Source: JBBTXL01 sp038062295 | GTDB taxonomy: Bacteria > Patescibacteriota > Minisyncoccia > GWC2-36-17 > WO2-46-25 | NCBI GenBank assembly: GCA_038062295.1 | Contig: JBBTXL010000004.1 | Span: 1-18,038 of the forward strand | Reading direction: 5' to 3' | DNA: 18,038 bases | Shown here: positions 1 to 7,075 of the stretch, piece after piece | Layout: the number at the start of each line of letters is the position of its first letter | Numbering within the stretch: the stretch's first letter is position 1 | Program-made: the position numbers and the translations under genes | Notes under the pieces: generated by a model | Databases searched by the model: none | What the model was told of the DNA's origin: nothing | What the model saw: only the letters and a program-made list of their open reading frames with translations

Positions 1-2
1 TC

Positions 3-1022
3 ATTACCCAAAAAGTTGATGTGCGCGATGATGTGCTTGGATTTTTTCACTGGTGGATTTCAGAATTTGCAAAACAGTGCGATTCGGTGACGGTTATCTG
101 TTTGCAAAAAGGGGAATGTCATCTTCCGCCGAACGTTCACATTCTTTCTCTGGGGAAAGAAGAAGGTTTGTCGCGCTCAAAGTATCTTTCCCGGTTCTAT
201 CGCTTTGTGTGGCAGGAACGCGACAACTACGATACCGTGTTTGTGCATATGAATCCGGTGTATATCGCGCTTGCGGGGCCGCTATGGCATATATGGGGAA
301 AGAAAGTCGCGCTGTGGTACATTCATCCCAAAGCGGACAAGTATCTGAAAGCCGCGCACGTGTTCGCGCAGCGGATTTTTACCGCGAGCGACCGTTCGTT
401 TCCATTCGCTTCCCCTAAGATTATGGTAGTGGGGCATGGCATTGATACAGAGCGGTTTCAGCCCATGACGGGCGTTGTGAAAGAAAAGAACAGTATTGTG
501 TATGTCGGGAGGATTTCCCCGGTCAAGCAGCTGGATATCCTTGCCGATGCGGCGCGTTCACTCGATGTAAAAGGCGTTGCTTTTACTCTGCACATTATCG
601 GTGGTCAGGATGTACAGCATGCCGACTACTACGCCCGGTTCAAACAAGACCTTGCCGAATTGGAGCGGAAGGGCAGGGTTGTCTATCATGGGCCGATTCC
701 CAATGTTGAATTGCCGCAGTGGTATAATAAGTATGAAGTATTGGTGAACACGACGCCGACCGGAAGCTTTGACAAAACGGTTTTGGAAGCCATGGCGTGT
801 GGGACGTTGGCGACGGTTTCCAACAAGAGCTTTGCCGAATTTCTCCCGCCGGAGTTTCTAGTTCCCGAGGGTAACAGTAAACGACTCGCCGATGTGCTTA
901 CGTCCGTTCTTTCTCTTTCCGATGAAGAAAAGAAACAGTATGCAAAGCGCCTCCGAAATACCGTGGTGGAGCATCATAGTTTAAGCGCTCTTGTTGAAAA
1001 GATTACCCATTCTCTTTCATGA
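3..1022 (+). CDS. GT4-type glycosyltransferase, 5'-truncated by the window edge
   Basis: Retaining GT-B glycosyltransferase that would transfer a sugar from a nucleotide-sugar donor during glycan assembly at the cytoplasmic face of the membrane. The frame is open from base 3, and the residues before the GTG at 21 (ITQKVDV) read straight into the usual N-terminal strand of this family, so the true start lies outside the window and GTG21 is not the start. The C-terminal donor domain is clear: GHGIDTERF (about 436-462), VYVGRISPVKQ (about 499-531), LHIIGG (about 589-606), and an acidic loop GSFDKTVLEAMACG (about 763-804) in the place of the EX7E motif. The last 4 bp (ATGA) overlap the start of the deacetylase gene, implying translational coupling. 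The exact sugar cannot be read from the sequence. Confidence 0.9.
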   Translation: MTQKVDVRDDVLGFFHWWISEFAKQCDSVTVICLQKGECHLPPNVHILSLGKEEGLSRSKYLSRFYRFVWQERDNYDTVFVHMNPVYIALAGPLWHIWGKKVALWYIHPKADKYLKAAHVFAQRIFTASDRSFPFASPKIMVVGHGIDTERFQPMTGVVKEKNSIVYVGRISPVKQLDILADAARSLDVKGVAFTLHIIGGQDVQHADYYARFKQDLAELERKGRVVYHGPIPNVELPQWYNKYEVLVNTTPTGSFDKTVLEAMACGTLATVSNKSFAEFLPPEFLVPEGNSKRLADVLTSVLSLSDEEKKQYAKRLRNTVVEHHSLSALVEKITHSLS

Positions 1023-1726
1023 AAATATATATCAAAAACATCGCATACCGTATCGCATCTCTGTTTCCTACCAAAGGAGCGGTTATTCTGATGTATCACT
1101 CTGTGGGGGACAACGGAAAACTCTTTACCGTTACGTCCGAAAATTTTGCGCGGCAAATGCAGTATTTACACGACCATCATTTTTCCGTTCTTGGCCTGGA
1201 AGATGCGGTTTCGCGTATGCAAAAGAACGATCTTCCGCCCAGATCGGTCGTTATTACTTTCGACGACGGATACCAAGACAACTACACCAACGCGTTCCCT
1301 GTTTTGCGGCAGTACCGATTTCCGGCAACTATTTTTGTGAACAGGAATGTGGAGGGACTCGAAGCTCTATCTGAACAAGGAATAAAAGAAATGGCGGCAA
1401 GTGGCCTTGTTACATTCGGTTCTCATGCTCATCGCCACGTAAAGCTCGCACAGCTTTCCGATGCGGAAATAGAAACCGAGCTTGCCGTATCAAAAAAGAC
1501 GCTTGAGGGTATAACGGGAACAGAGGTGCGCGCGCTTGCGTACCCATACGGCAGTTATGACGCGCGGGTGAAAAATATTGCGGCACAGCATTATCATCTT
1601 GCCTGCGCGGTCCACAAAGGGCGCGTGACCGCTTCCTCCGACATGCTGGCGCTGTCGCGGAACTCCATTGACTCCGAGGTTACGCTTACGCAATTTAAAG
1701 GCATCGTGCGCCGCGGCAGGCTATGA
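1019..1726 (+). CDS. NodB-type polysaccharide deacetylase
   Basis: Carbohydrate esterase family 4 (NodB homology) protein of 235 residues, expected to remove N- or O-acetyl groups from a polysaccharide using a metal-dependent active site. The family motifs are present in order: TFDDGY at residues 80-85 (catalytic base and metal Asp), SHAHRH at 135-140 (metal-binding His pair H136 and H140), and AYPYGSYD at 174-181 (groove motif). The opening ILMYHSVG at 23-30 is typical of the short, single-domain members. No convincing signal peptide is visible, so whether it acts outside the cytoplasm is unclear. It overlaps both neighbours by 4 bp (ATGA at 1019-1022 and 1723-1726), so it sits in a coupled operon with the flanking glycosyltransferase and FemAB-like genes. 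Confidence 0.9.
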   Translation: MKIYIKNIAYRIASLFPTKGAVILMYHSVGDNGKLFTVTSENFARQMQYLHDHHFSVLGLEDAVSRMQKNDLPPRSVVITFDDGYQDNYTNAFPVLRQYRFPATIFVNRNVEGLEALSEQGIKEMAASGLVTFGSHAHRHVKLAQLSDAEIETELAVSKKTLEGITGTEVRALAYPYGSYDARVKNIAAQHYHLACAVHKGRVTASSDMLALSRNSIDSEVTLTQFKGIVRRGRL

Positions 1727-2676
1727 ATCTTACTCTCCGCACCATACCCGACAACGAGGCGCGAACGCTGGTTGCGGGTGTTTCCGATATTGCGTACTCG
1801 GAAGAGTTTTGTGCGCTCCAGAAGAAGCGATACGGTATGCACAGCGAGTTTGCGGGAGTCTATGAAAACGACGCACTGCGCGCGGTCATTCCGGTCAATT
1901 ATATTCCCGGGGAGAAAGCTTTTTCCGTACATAAGGATTATACAAGACCGCATGTCGTTTCCGGCGGTGCCATTGACTGGCAGGAGGCAGCCCGTGCGCT
2001 CAAAGATGCGTACGGGGTGCGGTATGCAGAGCTGAATGTTGCAGGTGGAGCGGCCGGAAAGTCACCGCTGTCCGCGTTCGTTCTGACGCTGCCCGACGGG
2101 AAAACGCATGACGATATCATGGGCGGGTATGACAAAAAAACGCGCAACGAGGTGCGCAAAGCGAACAAATTCAATTTTATCCTGCAGACGGGAGGCGCGG
2201 AAATGCTTGATGCGTTCTGGGGGCTGTACCGGGTGAACATGAAACGGCACGGGACGCCGCCGCGTTCCCGTCCGTTTTTTGATGAACTGTTCGGATATTA
2301 TGACGGCAAATGCAGGATCATCGGGGCGTTCGACGGCGATACGCTCGCGGGCGCAAACCTGTTTCTTATGCACAATGCGTATCTGCGGCTTGCGCTGAAC
2401 GTTTCCGACGTTGCTTACTGGGAGAAATGCGTGAACGATCTGTTGTACGATGCCATGATTGCCGCGTACTATGCGCAGGGCATCCGGTTTTTTGACTTCG
2501 GGCCGAGTTTGAATAAGGATGTAAGCCACAACAGGTTCAAGCTCGGCTTTGGCGCGCAACAAATACCGATCGTCACGTATGCCGCGGGGTCGCGGTGGCA
2601 TGCTGTGCGGAAATGGGCGGCCAACAAGCGCCATGCGCTGCGCATACGTTTACGAAGGACGTTACAAAAACCATGA
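1723..2676 (+). CDS. FemAB/GNAT-like transferase
   Basis: 317-residue protein with the double-GNAT layout of the FemAB-like superfamily, which transfers amino acids from aminoacyl-tRNA or acyl groups from acyl-CoA to amino groups on cell-wall or glycan precursors. Supporting segments are YDKKTRNEVRKANK at 136-149, FWGLYRVNMKRHGTPP at 165-180 (a hallmark helix of the family), GAFDGDTLAGANLFL at 201-215, and DFGPSLNKDVSHNRFKLGFG at 258-277 near the C-terminus. The first 90 residues are less conserved. It overlaps the deacetylase by 4 bp. Its stop codon (TGA 2674-2676) lies within the left copy of a 9-bp direct repeat that bounds the palindromic spacer downstream. FemAB-like genes beside a deacetylase are known from exopolysaccharide loci. 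Which group it transfers cannot be decided here. Confidence 0.8.
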   Translation: MNLTLRTIPDNEARTLVAGVSDIAYSEEFCALQKKRYGMHSEFAGVYENDALRAVIPVNYIPGEKAFSVHKDYTRPHVVSGGAIDWQEAARALKDAYGVRYAELNVAGGAAGKSPLSAFVLTLPDGKTHDDIMGGYDKKTRNEVRKANKFNFILQTGGAEMLDAFWGLYRVNMKRHGTPPRSRPFFDELFGYYDGKCRIIGAFDGDTLAGANLFLMHNAYLRLALNVSDVAYWEKCVNDLLYDAMIAAYYAQGIRFFDFGPSLNKDVSHNRFKLGFGAQQIPIVTYAAGSRWHAVRKWAANKRHALRIRLRRTLQKP

Positions 2677-2775
2677 CCCTTCGATTTCACTCAGGGCGAG
2701 TAAGTGCGGAGAACTTGATTATTCTTTCTTGTTTCCCACAAGTCCAACCTTGTGGTGAGCTTGTCGAACCATGAC
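2669..2775. repeat. REP/BIME-like palindromic spacer bounded by 9-bp direct repeats
   Basis: The only real intergenic spacer of the plus-strand operon. AACCATGAC occurs at 2669-2677 and again at 2767-2775. Inside are two related short hairpins in opposite orientation. The left one reads CCCT-TCGA...CTC-AGGG (2677-2696). The right one, read on the minus strand, is TGGT-TCGA...CTC-ACCA (2771-2753). The TCGA...CTC core is shared while the closing stem differs but still pairs. Between them lies a perfect 7-bp hairpin (2736-2755). From memory, TTCGAC...GCTCA-type palindromes are scattered in many bacterial genomes; copy number here is unknown and no second copy was found in this window. The spacer supplies the region around the next gene's start codon. 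Confidence 0.7.
2736..2755. repeat. Perfect 7-bp stem, 6-nt loop hairpin inside the palindromic spacer
   Basis: CCACAAG (2736-2742) and its exact reverse complement CTTGTGG (2749-2755) are separated by TCCAAC. No T-run follows on either strand, so it does not look like an intrinsic terminator. It more likely belongs to the repeat element. The segment GGTGAG (2754-2759), at its right edge, lies 11 nt upstream of the next start codon and could act as a weak ribosome binding site. Confidence 0.6.
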
Positions 2776-3826
2776 GGTCTGTTACTTCGGATTTTACGAT
2801 CCCCACTATAACAGAAACAGGGTATTTCTCGAAGGACTTGCACACCATGGCATCTCCGTCGTTGAATGCGTGAGCCGCCATCGCGGTATTGGAAAGTTTT
2901 TTGACCTGATACGCCAACACCGCGTGGCGAAAGGGAAATATGACGCCCTGATTGTCGGCTTTCCCGGATACCAGGCGGTTATTGTGGCGCGTCTGCTCAC
3001 CCGTAAACCGATCATTTTTGATGCGTTCTCTCCGTTGTATGACTCTATGGTGCACGACAGAAAGCTGGCGCGGCCTATGAGCGTGAGAGCGATATACTAT
3101 TGGATGCTCGACTGGGTATCCATGCACTGTGCGGATGTGGTGTTGTTTGACACAACACAACATGTAGAATATGCCGCGGCTGCGTTTTCCATTCCGAAGG
3201 AAAAGCTGAAACGGGTATTTGTCGGCGCTCCGCCGGAACTGTATCCTCCAGCGCCCGCCGCACACAATACAGGAAAATATACCGTCGCTTTTTTCGGCAC
3301 ATTCATCCCGTTACACGGAATAGAGTATATTGTTGAGGCCGCGCGACTTTTGGAAAAAGAGGATGTTGCGTTCTTGATTATCGGCAATGGACAGGAGAAA
3401 GAAAACATACTACGCTTGACGCGTACGCTGCACCTCAATAATATCTCGTTTTCGGATACTGTTCCGGAACATACGCTGGCGCAGGAAGTGGCATCTGCCG
3501 ACGTGTGTCTCGGTATTTTTGGGGATACGCACAAAACCCAGCGGGTCATTCCCAATAAAGTGTACGCGTACGCGGCGATGCGAAAGCCCATCATCACCGC
3601 CGATACGCCAGCCATCCGTGAGTTGTTTGATGAGCGTGACATGGTATTGGTGCCGGCTGCCGACTCGCAGGCGCTCGCGGATGCCATCATGCGGTTGCGA
3701 GACGACCGCGCGCTTGCCGATCGGCTCGCGGCGCATTGCCGCCATACCTTTCTGCAGAACGCCACGCCGGAGATTTTGGGCGCAGAACTCGCGCACATGG
3801 CACAAGAGATAACAACAAAACACTGA
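2771..3826 (+). CDS. GT4-like glycosyltransferase
   Basis: 351-residue GT-B fold glycosyltransferase, probably retaining and acting in the cytoplasm on a lipid-linked glycan intermediate. The N-terminal acceptor domain starts with VCYFGFYDPHYNRNRVFLEGL (from residue 3) and contains PIIFDAFSPLYDSM at 80-93. The donor domain contains VAFFGTFIPLHGIEYIVEAA at 172-191, FLIIGNGQE at 201-209, and the C-terminal nucleotide-sugar loop PNKVYAYAAMRKPIITADTPAIRE at 261-284. In that loop the first Glu of a canonical EX7E is not obvious, so this is a divergent member. The start at 2771 is supported by the natural N-terminus. Its ATG lies inside the right copy of the AACCATGAC repeat, so the start region is partly repeat-derived. 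The next gene begins 1 nt after its stop. Confidence 0.85.
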   Translation: MTVCYFGFYDPHYNRNRVFLEGLAHHGISVVECVSRHRGIGKFFDLIRQHRVAKGKYDALIVGFPGYQAVIVARLLTRKPIIFDAFSPLYDSMVHDRKLARPMSVRAIYYWMLDWVSMHCADVVLFDTTQHVEYAAAAFSIPKEKLKRVFVGAPPELYPPAPAAHNTGKYTVAFFGTFIPLHGIEYIVEAARLLEKEDVAFLIIGNGQEKENILRLTRTLHLNNISFSDTVPEHTLAQEVASADVCLGIFGDTHKTQRVIPNKVYAYAAMRKPIITADTPAIRELFDERDMVLVPAADSQALADAIMRLRDDRALADRLAAHCRHTFLQNATPEILGAELAHMAQEITTKH

Positions 3827-3827
3827 T

Positions 3828-4514
3828 ATGTTTTACTTTCACGGGGTCAGAAAACCGGACTTCACGCGGATGAAAAAGATGGATTACGACGAGTACTGGC
3901 GCCAGCGCGGGTTCACCATGCGCAATAAATTATTCGAGCGCGAGCAGATATTTTTTGACTGGATACCGCAGGGGTCAAAGGTTTTGGACATCGGCGTTGG
4001 GACATCCCGGCTTCTGGTGGAGCTGAAAAACAGGAAACAGTGCACCTGTCATGCTATGGACGTTTCGCCGTTGGTGATAGAAGCGCTTCAGAAAGAGGGT
4101 ATCAAAGGATGGACGGCAGATTTGGAAGATAAAAATTTCACGCTACCGGAACAATACGATTACATTGTGCTTTCGGAGGTGGTAGAGCACTTGCGGGAGC
4201 CGGAGGAACTCCTGGAGAAACTTTCGCGGTCTACGAAATACTTCATCATCTCCATCCCAAACTCGGCGTTCTACCGCTATCGGTTGAGTTTGCTGTTCCA
4301 CGGCCGGTTTTTCACGCAGTGGGAATGCCACCCCTCGGAACACTTGCGCTACTGGAGCCACACCGATTTTGTGGCCTGGCTCGCGGCGCTCGGACTTCCG
4401 CTTGAAAAAACAGAAGCATCCAATGGTCTCGACCTTGGCCCGCTGAAACTATACCGGCCGTTCCCCAACCTCTTCGGGCACCAGATTTGCTATCTCATCA
4501 AAACAAAAAAATAA
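3828..4514 (+). CDS. MetW-like class I SAM-dependent methyltransferase
   Basis: 228-residue methyltransferase with a Rossmann core and SAM motif VLDIGVGTS at 52-60, MDVSPLVIEAL at 77-87, the post-II segment YDYIVLSEVVEHL at 110-122, and IISIPNSAFYRYRLSLLFHGR at 140-160. The last segment resembles the IPNF.YWR.R...GR stretch of the MetW family. MetW proper takes part in methionine synthesis, but in this setting an O- or C-methyltransferase of sugars is more likely. The called start is 1 nt after the previous stop. An internal ATG at 3870 (MKKMDYDEYWRQRG) is a plausible alternative that would drop 14 residues. Its stop TAA overlaps the next gene's ATG by one base (TAATG at 4512-4516). Confidence 0.85.
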   Translation: MFYFHGVRKPDFTRMKKMDYDEYWRQRGFTMRNKLFEREQIFFDWIPQGSKVLDIGVGTSRLLVELKNRKQCTCHAMDVSPLVIEALQKEGIKGWTADLEDKNFTLPEQYDYIVLSEVVEHLREPEELLEKLSRSTKYFIISIPNSAFYRYRLSLLFHGRFFTQWECHPSEHLRYWSHTDFVAWLAALGLPLEKTEASNGLDLGPLKLYRPFPNLFGHQICYLIKTKK

Positions 4515-5134
4515 TGCTCAAGCGGCCGTGGGACCTATTTTTTGAAGAGAAGATACGAAAGATCTTTACGGAAAAGAAGACGGTTGTTGATATTGGTGGG
4601 GGCCTGCGCATTCTGAAAGAAAAAAATAACCGCTACGACCAAACACGCGCGTGGATACTTCCATATCTCAAACAGGTAGAGTACAAAGTGCTCGACCCTA
4701 TTCCCGATTACCATCCCGACATTGTGGGTGACATCCATGCGTTGCCGTTTGGGGACAACTCACAGGATGCCATCGTGTGCATTGCCGTTTTGGAGCACGT
4801 GGAAAACCCCATCCGGGCGGTACAGGAAATACATCGGGTTCTGAAGCCGGGCGGATATTGTTTTTTGTACGTCCCGTTTTTGTTTTATTACCACGCTGAA
4901 ACCGGATACTACAAAGACTACTGGCGGTTTACGCATGACGCAATGGAACTGCTGACTAAGGATTTTACCCGTCGCGAGTTCCAGCCGGTGCGTGGCGCGC
5001 TTGAAACATGGGTGAAATTGAGCCCGTTGGGGCGGTTTGCTTTTTTCAACGCGGCCTCCCGCGCCGTTGACCGGTTGTTCGGGAAAGACAAAAGCAAACA
5101 GGTGAGTGGGTATAATGCATTTTTGGTGAAATAG
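4514..5134 (+). CDS. Class I SAM-dependent methyltransferase
   Basis: 206-residue methyltransferase of the Methyltransf_11 type. Motif I is a glycine-rich VVDIGGG at 24-30. An acidic residue at the end of the second strand (D61 in YKVLDPIPDYHPDI) would bind the SAM ribose. HALPFGDNSQDAIVCIAVLEHV at 75-96 and HRVLKPGGYCFLYVPF at 107-122 complete the core. The frame can be extended upstream to a TTG at 4487 inside the preceding gene. The ATG at 4514, fused to the previous stop in TAATG, fits the coupling pattern of the operon and the natural N-terminus MLKRPWDLFFEEK, so it was chosen. The likely substrate is a sugar or glycan intermediate, but this is inferred only from the neighbours. Confidence 0.85.
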   Translation: MLKRPWDLFFEEKIRKIFTEKKTVVDIGGGLRILKEKNNRYDQTRAWILPYLKQVEYKVLDPIPDYHPDIVGDIHALPFGDNSQDAIVCIAVLEHVENPIRAVQEIHRVLKPGGYCFLYVPFLFYYHAETGYYKDYWRFTHDAMELLTKDFTRREFQPVRGALETWVKLSPLGRFAFFNAASRAVDRLFGKDKSKQVSGYNAFLVK

Positions 5135-5135
5135 C

Positions 5136-6269
5136 ATGAAGATTTTTTATATAACAAATGCCAGGATTCCCACGGAAAAGGCGCACGGCGTGCAGATTAT
5201 GAAAGCGTGCGAGGCGTTCGCCGATACGGGGTGCCGCGTGGAGCTTGTGGTACCCGAGCGTGCGACGAACATTCCCGGTAACCCGTTCGATTTTTACGGT
5301 GTGCGGCGCAATTTTACCATTACCAAAGTGCCATGCTTTGACGCGTTCCGGTTTGAACGGTTTTTCGGGCGTTTCAGCTTTTGGCTGCAGAGCGTGTCGT
5401 TTTTGATGCACCTGCGGAACGTGCGTCCGCCTTTGGACGCGCTCGTCTACACGCGCACTGCGGAGGTGGCGCAACTGTTTTCAAAAAAAGGATACCGGGT
5501 CGCGTTTGAAGCCCACGCGTGGCCCGAAAGCAAACAGGGGTTTTATCAACGCTTACTGCGTAACATAAACTATATTGTGTGCAACTCGCAGGGAACGGAA
5601 ACGGAATTCAGAAAACGAGGATTTCAGAATACGCTCGTGGCGCCCAACGGCGTTGACCTTTCGCTGTTTCAGGCGAGCAAAGACACGGCAACGCTAAAGC
5701 AGCAGCTTGGTTTTCCTCACGATAAAAAGATCGTGATGTACACAGGACATTTGTATGCGTGGAAAGGAGCGGATGTTATTTTAGAACTTACACGACATAT
5801 GAGTGCATCGCCCGATGTCTTTTTTGTGCTCGTAGGCGGGACCAAAAGCGACGTAAAAAAGTATTCCAACAGTATCACAAAAGACCGTTTGGAGAATGTT
5901 GTGCTGTGCGGGCATCGAGAGCAGCGTGAAATTCCCAACTATCTTGCATGCGCCGATGCGCTCCTCTTGCCCAACATTCCCGTTTCAACGGAATCCGAAC
6001 GCTACACCTCTCCCATTAAGATGTTTGAGTACATGGCAAGCGGCAAGCCCATCATCGCTTCAGACCTCCCGTCCATCCGGGAAGTGCTCAACGAGGGCAA
6101 CGCCATTCTTGCGCGCGCAGGTGATGTGAGCGGTTTTGCCACCGGAATCAAAAAGGCACTGACCGACGATGTTTTGGTTGCGCGCATCACCGCGCAAGCG
6201 CGTGCCGATGTGCAAAATTACACCTGGGAAAAGCGCGCTCACAAGATATTGAGTGTTTTGAGGACGTAG
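5136..6269 (+). CDS. GT4 glycosyltransferase, last gene of the plus-strand train
   Basis: 377-residue GT-B glycosyltransferase. The N-terminal domain opens MKIFYITNARIPTEKAHGVQIMKACEAF (HGVQ loop at residues 17-20). VAPNGVDLSLF at 168-178 marks the domain boundary. MYTGHLYAWKGADVILEL at 201-218 carries the donor-phosphate Lys (K210). LLLPNIPVSTESERYTSPIKMFEYMASGKPIIASDLPSIRE at 277-317 holds the nucleotide-sugar binding loop, with SPIKMFEYMASGKP as the usual EX7E-equivalent region. It starts 1 nt after the preceding stop. Its 3' end runs 31 bp into the 3' end of the opposing GT2 gene, so no terminator space separates the two trains. Sugar and linkage are not predictable. Confidence 0.92.
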   Translation: MKIFYITNARIPTEKAHGVQIMKACEAFADTGCRVELVVPERATNIPGNPFDFYGVRRNFTITKVPCFDAFRFERFFGRFSFWLQSVSFLMHLRNVRPPLDALVYTRTAEVAQLFSKKGYRVAFEAHAWPESKQGFYQRLLRNINYIVCNSQGTETEFRKRGFQNTLVAPNGVDLSLFQASKDTATLKQQLGFPHDKKIVMYTGHLYAWKGADVILELTRHMSASPDVFFVLVGGTKSDVKKYSNSITKDRLENVVLCGHREQREIPNYLACADALLLPNIPVSTESERYTSPIKMFEYMASGKPIIASDLPSIREVLNEGNAILARAGDVSGFATGIKKALTDDVLVARITAQARADVQNYTWEKRAHKILSVLRT

Positions 6270-7075
6270 ACCACAAGATCGCGCACGAAGCGCGCGAAGA
6301 TGCGCGCGACGCACTGAAATTTTAAAGAGAGCGACGGCGCGTGTACAACGGCGATGATGAGTTGAGCTCGCAAGTTTGACGACGAGCGCCGGCTGAAATA
6401 TTTTTCCAAAAACCCATACTGTTTGTCTCCTGGCTGGTCTTTGCTGTACACGACCGCTTCATACGATATGACGAGCGTGAATCCGCGGCGCTTGGCGCGC
6501 ATGGAAAAATCGTAATCCGCCGCATAATGAGGGAGTGTAGTGCTGTACAAACCAATTTTTTGAAATACCTCAATAGGTATCAATACTCCTCTGCCGGCGA
6601 GCGCGTCAATTCGCCCGTTCTCTTTTTTTGTTTGGTCGTACTCTAATTTTGGGAAGAAGAATTTATCCCAGCGCGCCTGTACGCCCGCGTCCTGGATACT
6701 GCCGTCGTAAAGGTTTTTTACCAGTGAGCCAGCCAGTGCGCGCCCACGGCGCTCGCTCGTCTCCACAAGCTTTTGCAGATAGTCGGGGCCGACTTCCACA
6801 TCATTGTTGATGGTTAGCACGAAATCTCCCGGCTGCGCTTTTTGCAAAATAGAGTGCATACCTTCGTTCATGGACTTGGTCCACCACCAGTCGCCAGTGC
6901 CGCGGATGATGGTTGCGGATGGATACTGCACGCCGACGGCCTCGCCCGACCCGTCGGTGGAGCTATCATCTACAATAACAAATTGGCGGTCGGTTCGCGT
7001 TTGTTTTGCAAACGACGCGAGGCAGGCAAGCGTCAATTCCTTCCGGTTGTGAATGGGAATGAGGATGAATATCAT
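6239..7075 (-). CDS. GT2 (GT-A fold) glycosyltransferase
   Basis: 278-residue inverting family 2 glycosyltransferase, of the rhamnosyltransferase/WbbL-like kind. IFILIPIHNRKELTLACLASF opens the nucleotide-binding domain (residues 2-22). IVDDSSTDGSGE at 34-45, LTINNDVEVGPDYL at 87-100 (the DXD-equivalent, metal and donor binding), LAGRGVLIP at 159-167, and HYAADYDFSMRAKRRG at 183-198 (acceptor and catalytic base region) all match the family. The C-terminus has an Arg-rich tail plus a hydrophobic stretch (FVRDLVVYVLKTLNIL) that may sit at the membrane. Its start overlaps the upstream GT-C-like gene by 4 bp (ATGA), and its end overlaps the converging glycosyltransferase gene by 31 bp. It is the last gene of the minus-strand train. 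Confidence 0.92.
   Translation of the reverse strand: MIFILIPIHNRKELTLACLASFAKQTRTDRQFVIVDDSSTDGSGEAVGVQYPSATIIRGTGDWWWTKSMNEGMHSILQKAQPGDFVLTINNDVEVGPDYLQKLVETSERRGRALAGSLVKNLYDGSIQDAGVQARWDKFFFPKLEYDQTKKENGRIDALAGRGVLIPIEVFQKIGLYSTTLPHYAADYDFSMRAKRRGFTLVISYEAVVYSKDQPGDKQYGFLEKYFSRRSSSNLRAQLIIAVVHAPSLSLKFQCVARIFARFVRDLVVYVLKTLNIL

Noticed and set aside
2062..2634. Long minus-strand reading frame (190 codons) opposite the FemAB-like gene
   Set aside because: No recognisable motif and complete overlap with a conserved gene on the other strand; a shadow frame.
2677..2770. Promoter or small RNA gene in the spacer before the second glycosyltransferase
   Set aside because: No convincing -35/-10 pair was seen, and the content is better explained by paired palindromic repeats; a minor promoter cannot be excluded.
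3097..3798. Long minus-strand reading frame (233 codons) opposite the second glycosyltransferase
   Set aside because: Ser/Arg-rich composition without motifs, fully antisense to a well-supported enzyme gene; a shadow frame.
4487..4513. Upstream TTG start for the second methyltransferase
   Set aside because: The ATG at 4514 joined to the previous stop (TAATG) fits the junction style, and the extra nine residues do not look like family sequence.
6290..6308. GC-rich inverted repeat (CGCGCG...CGCGCG) just after the plus-strand train, as a terminator
   Set aside because: It lies in the coding part of the GT2 gene, the stem is a simple CG alternation that codes Arg/Ala-rich residues, and no T-tract follows closely.
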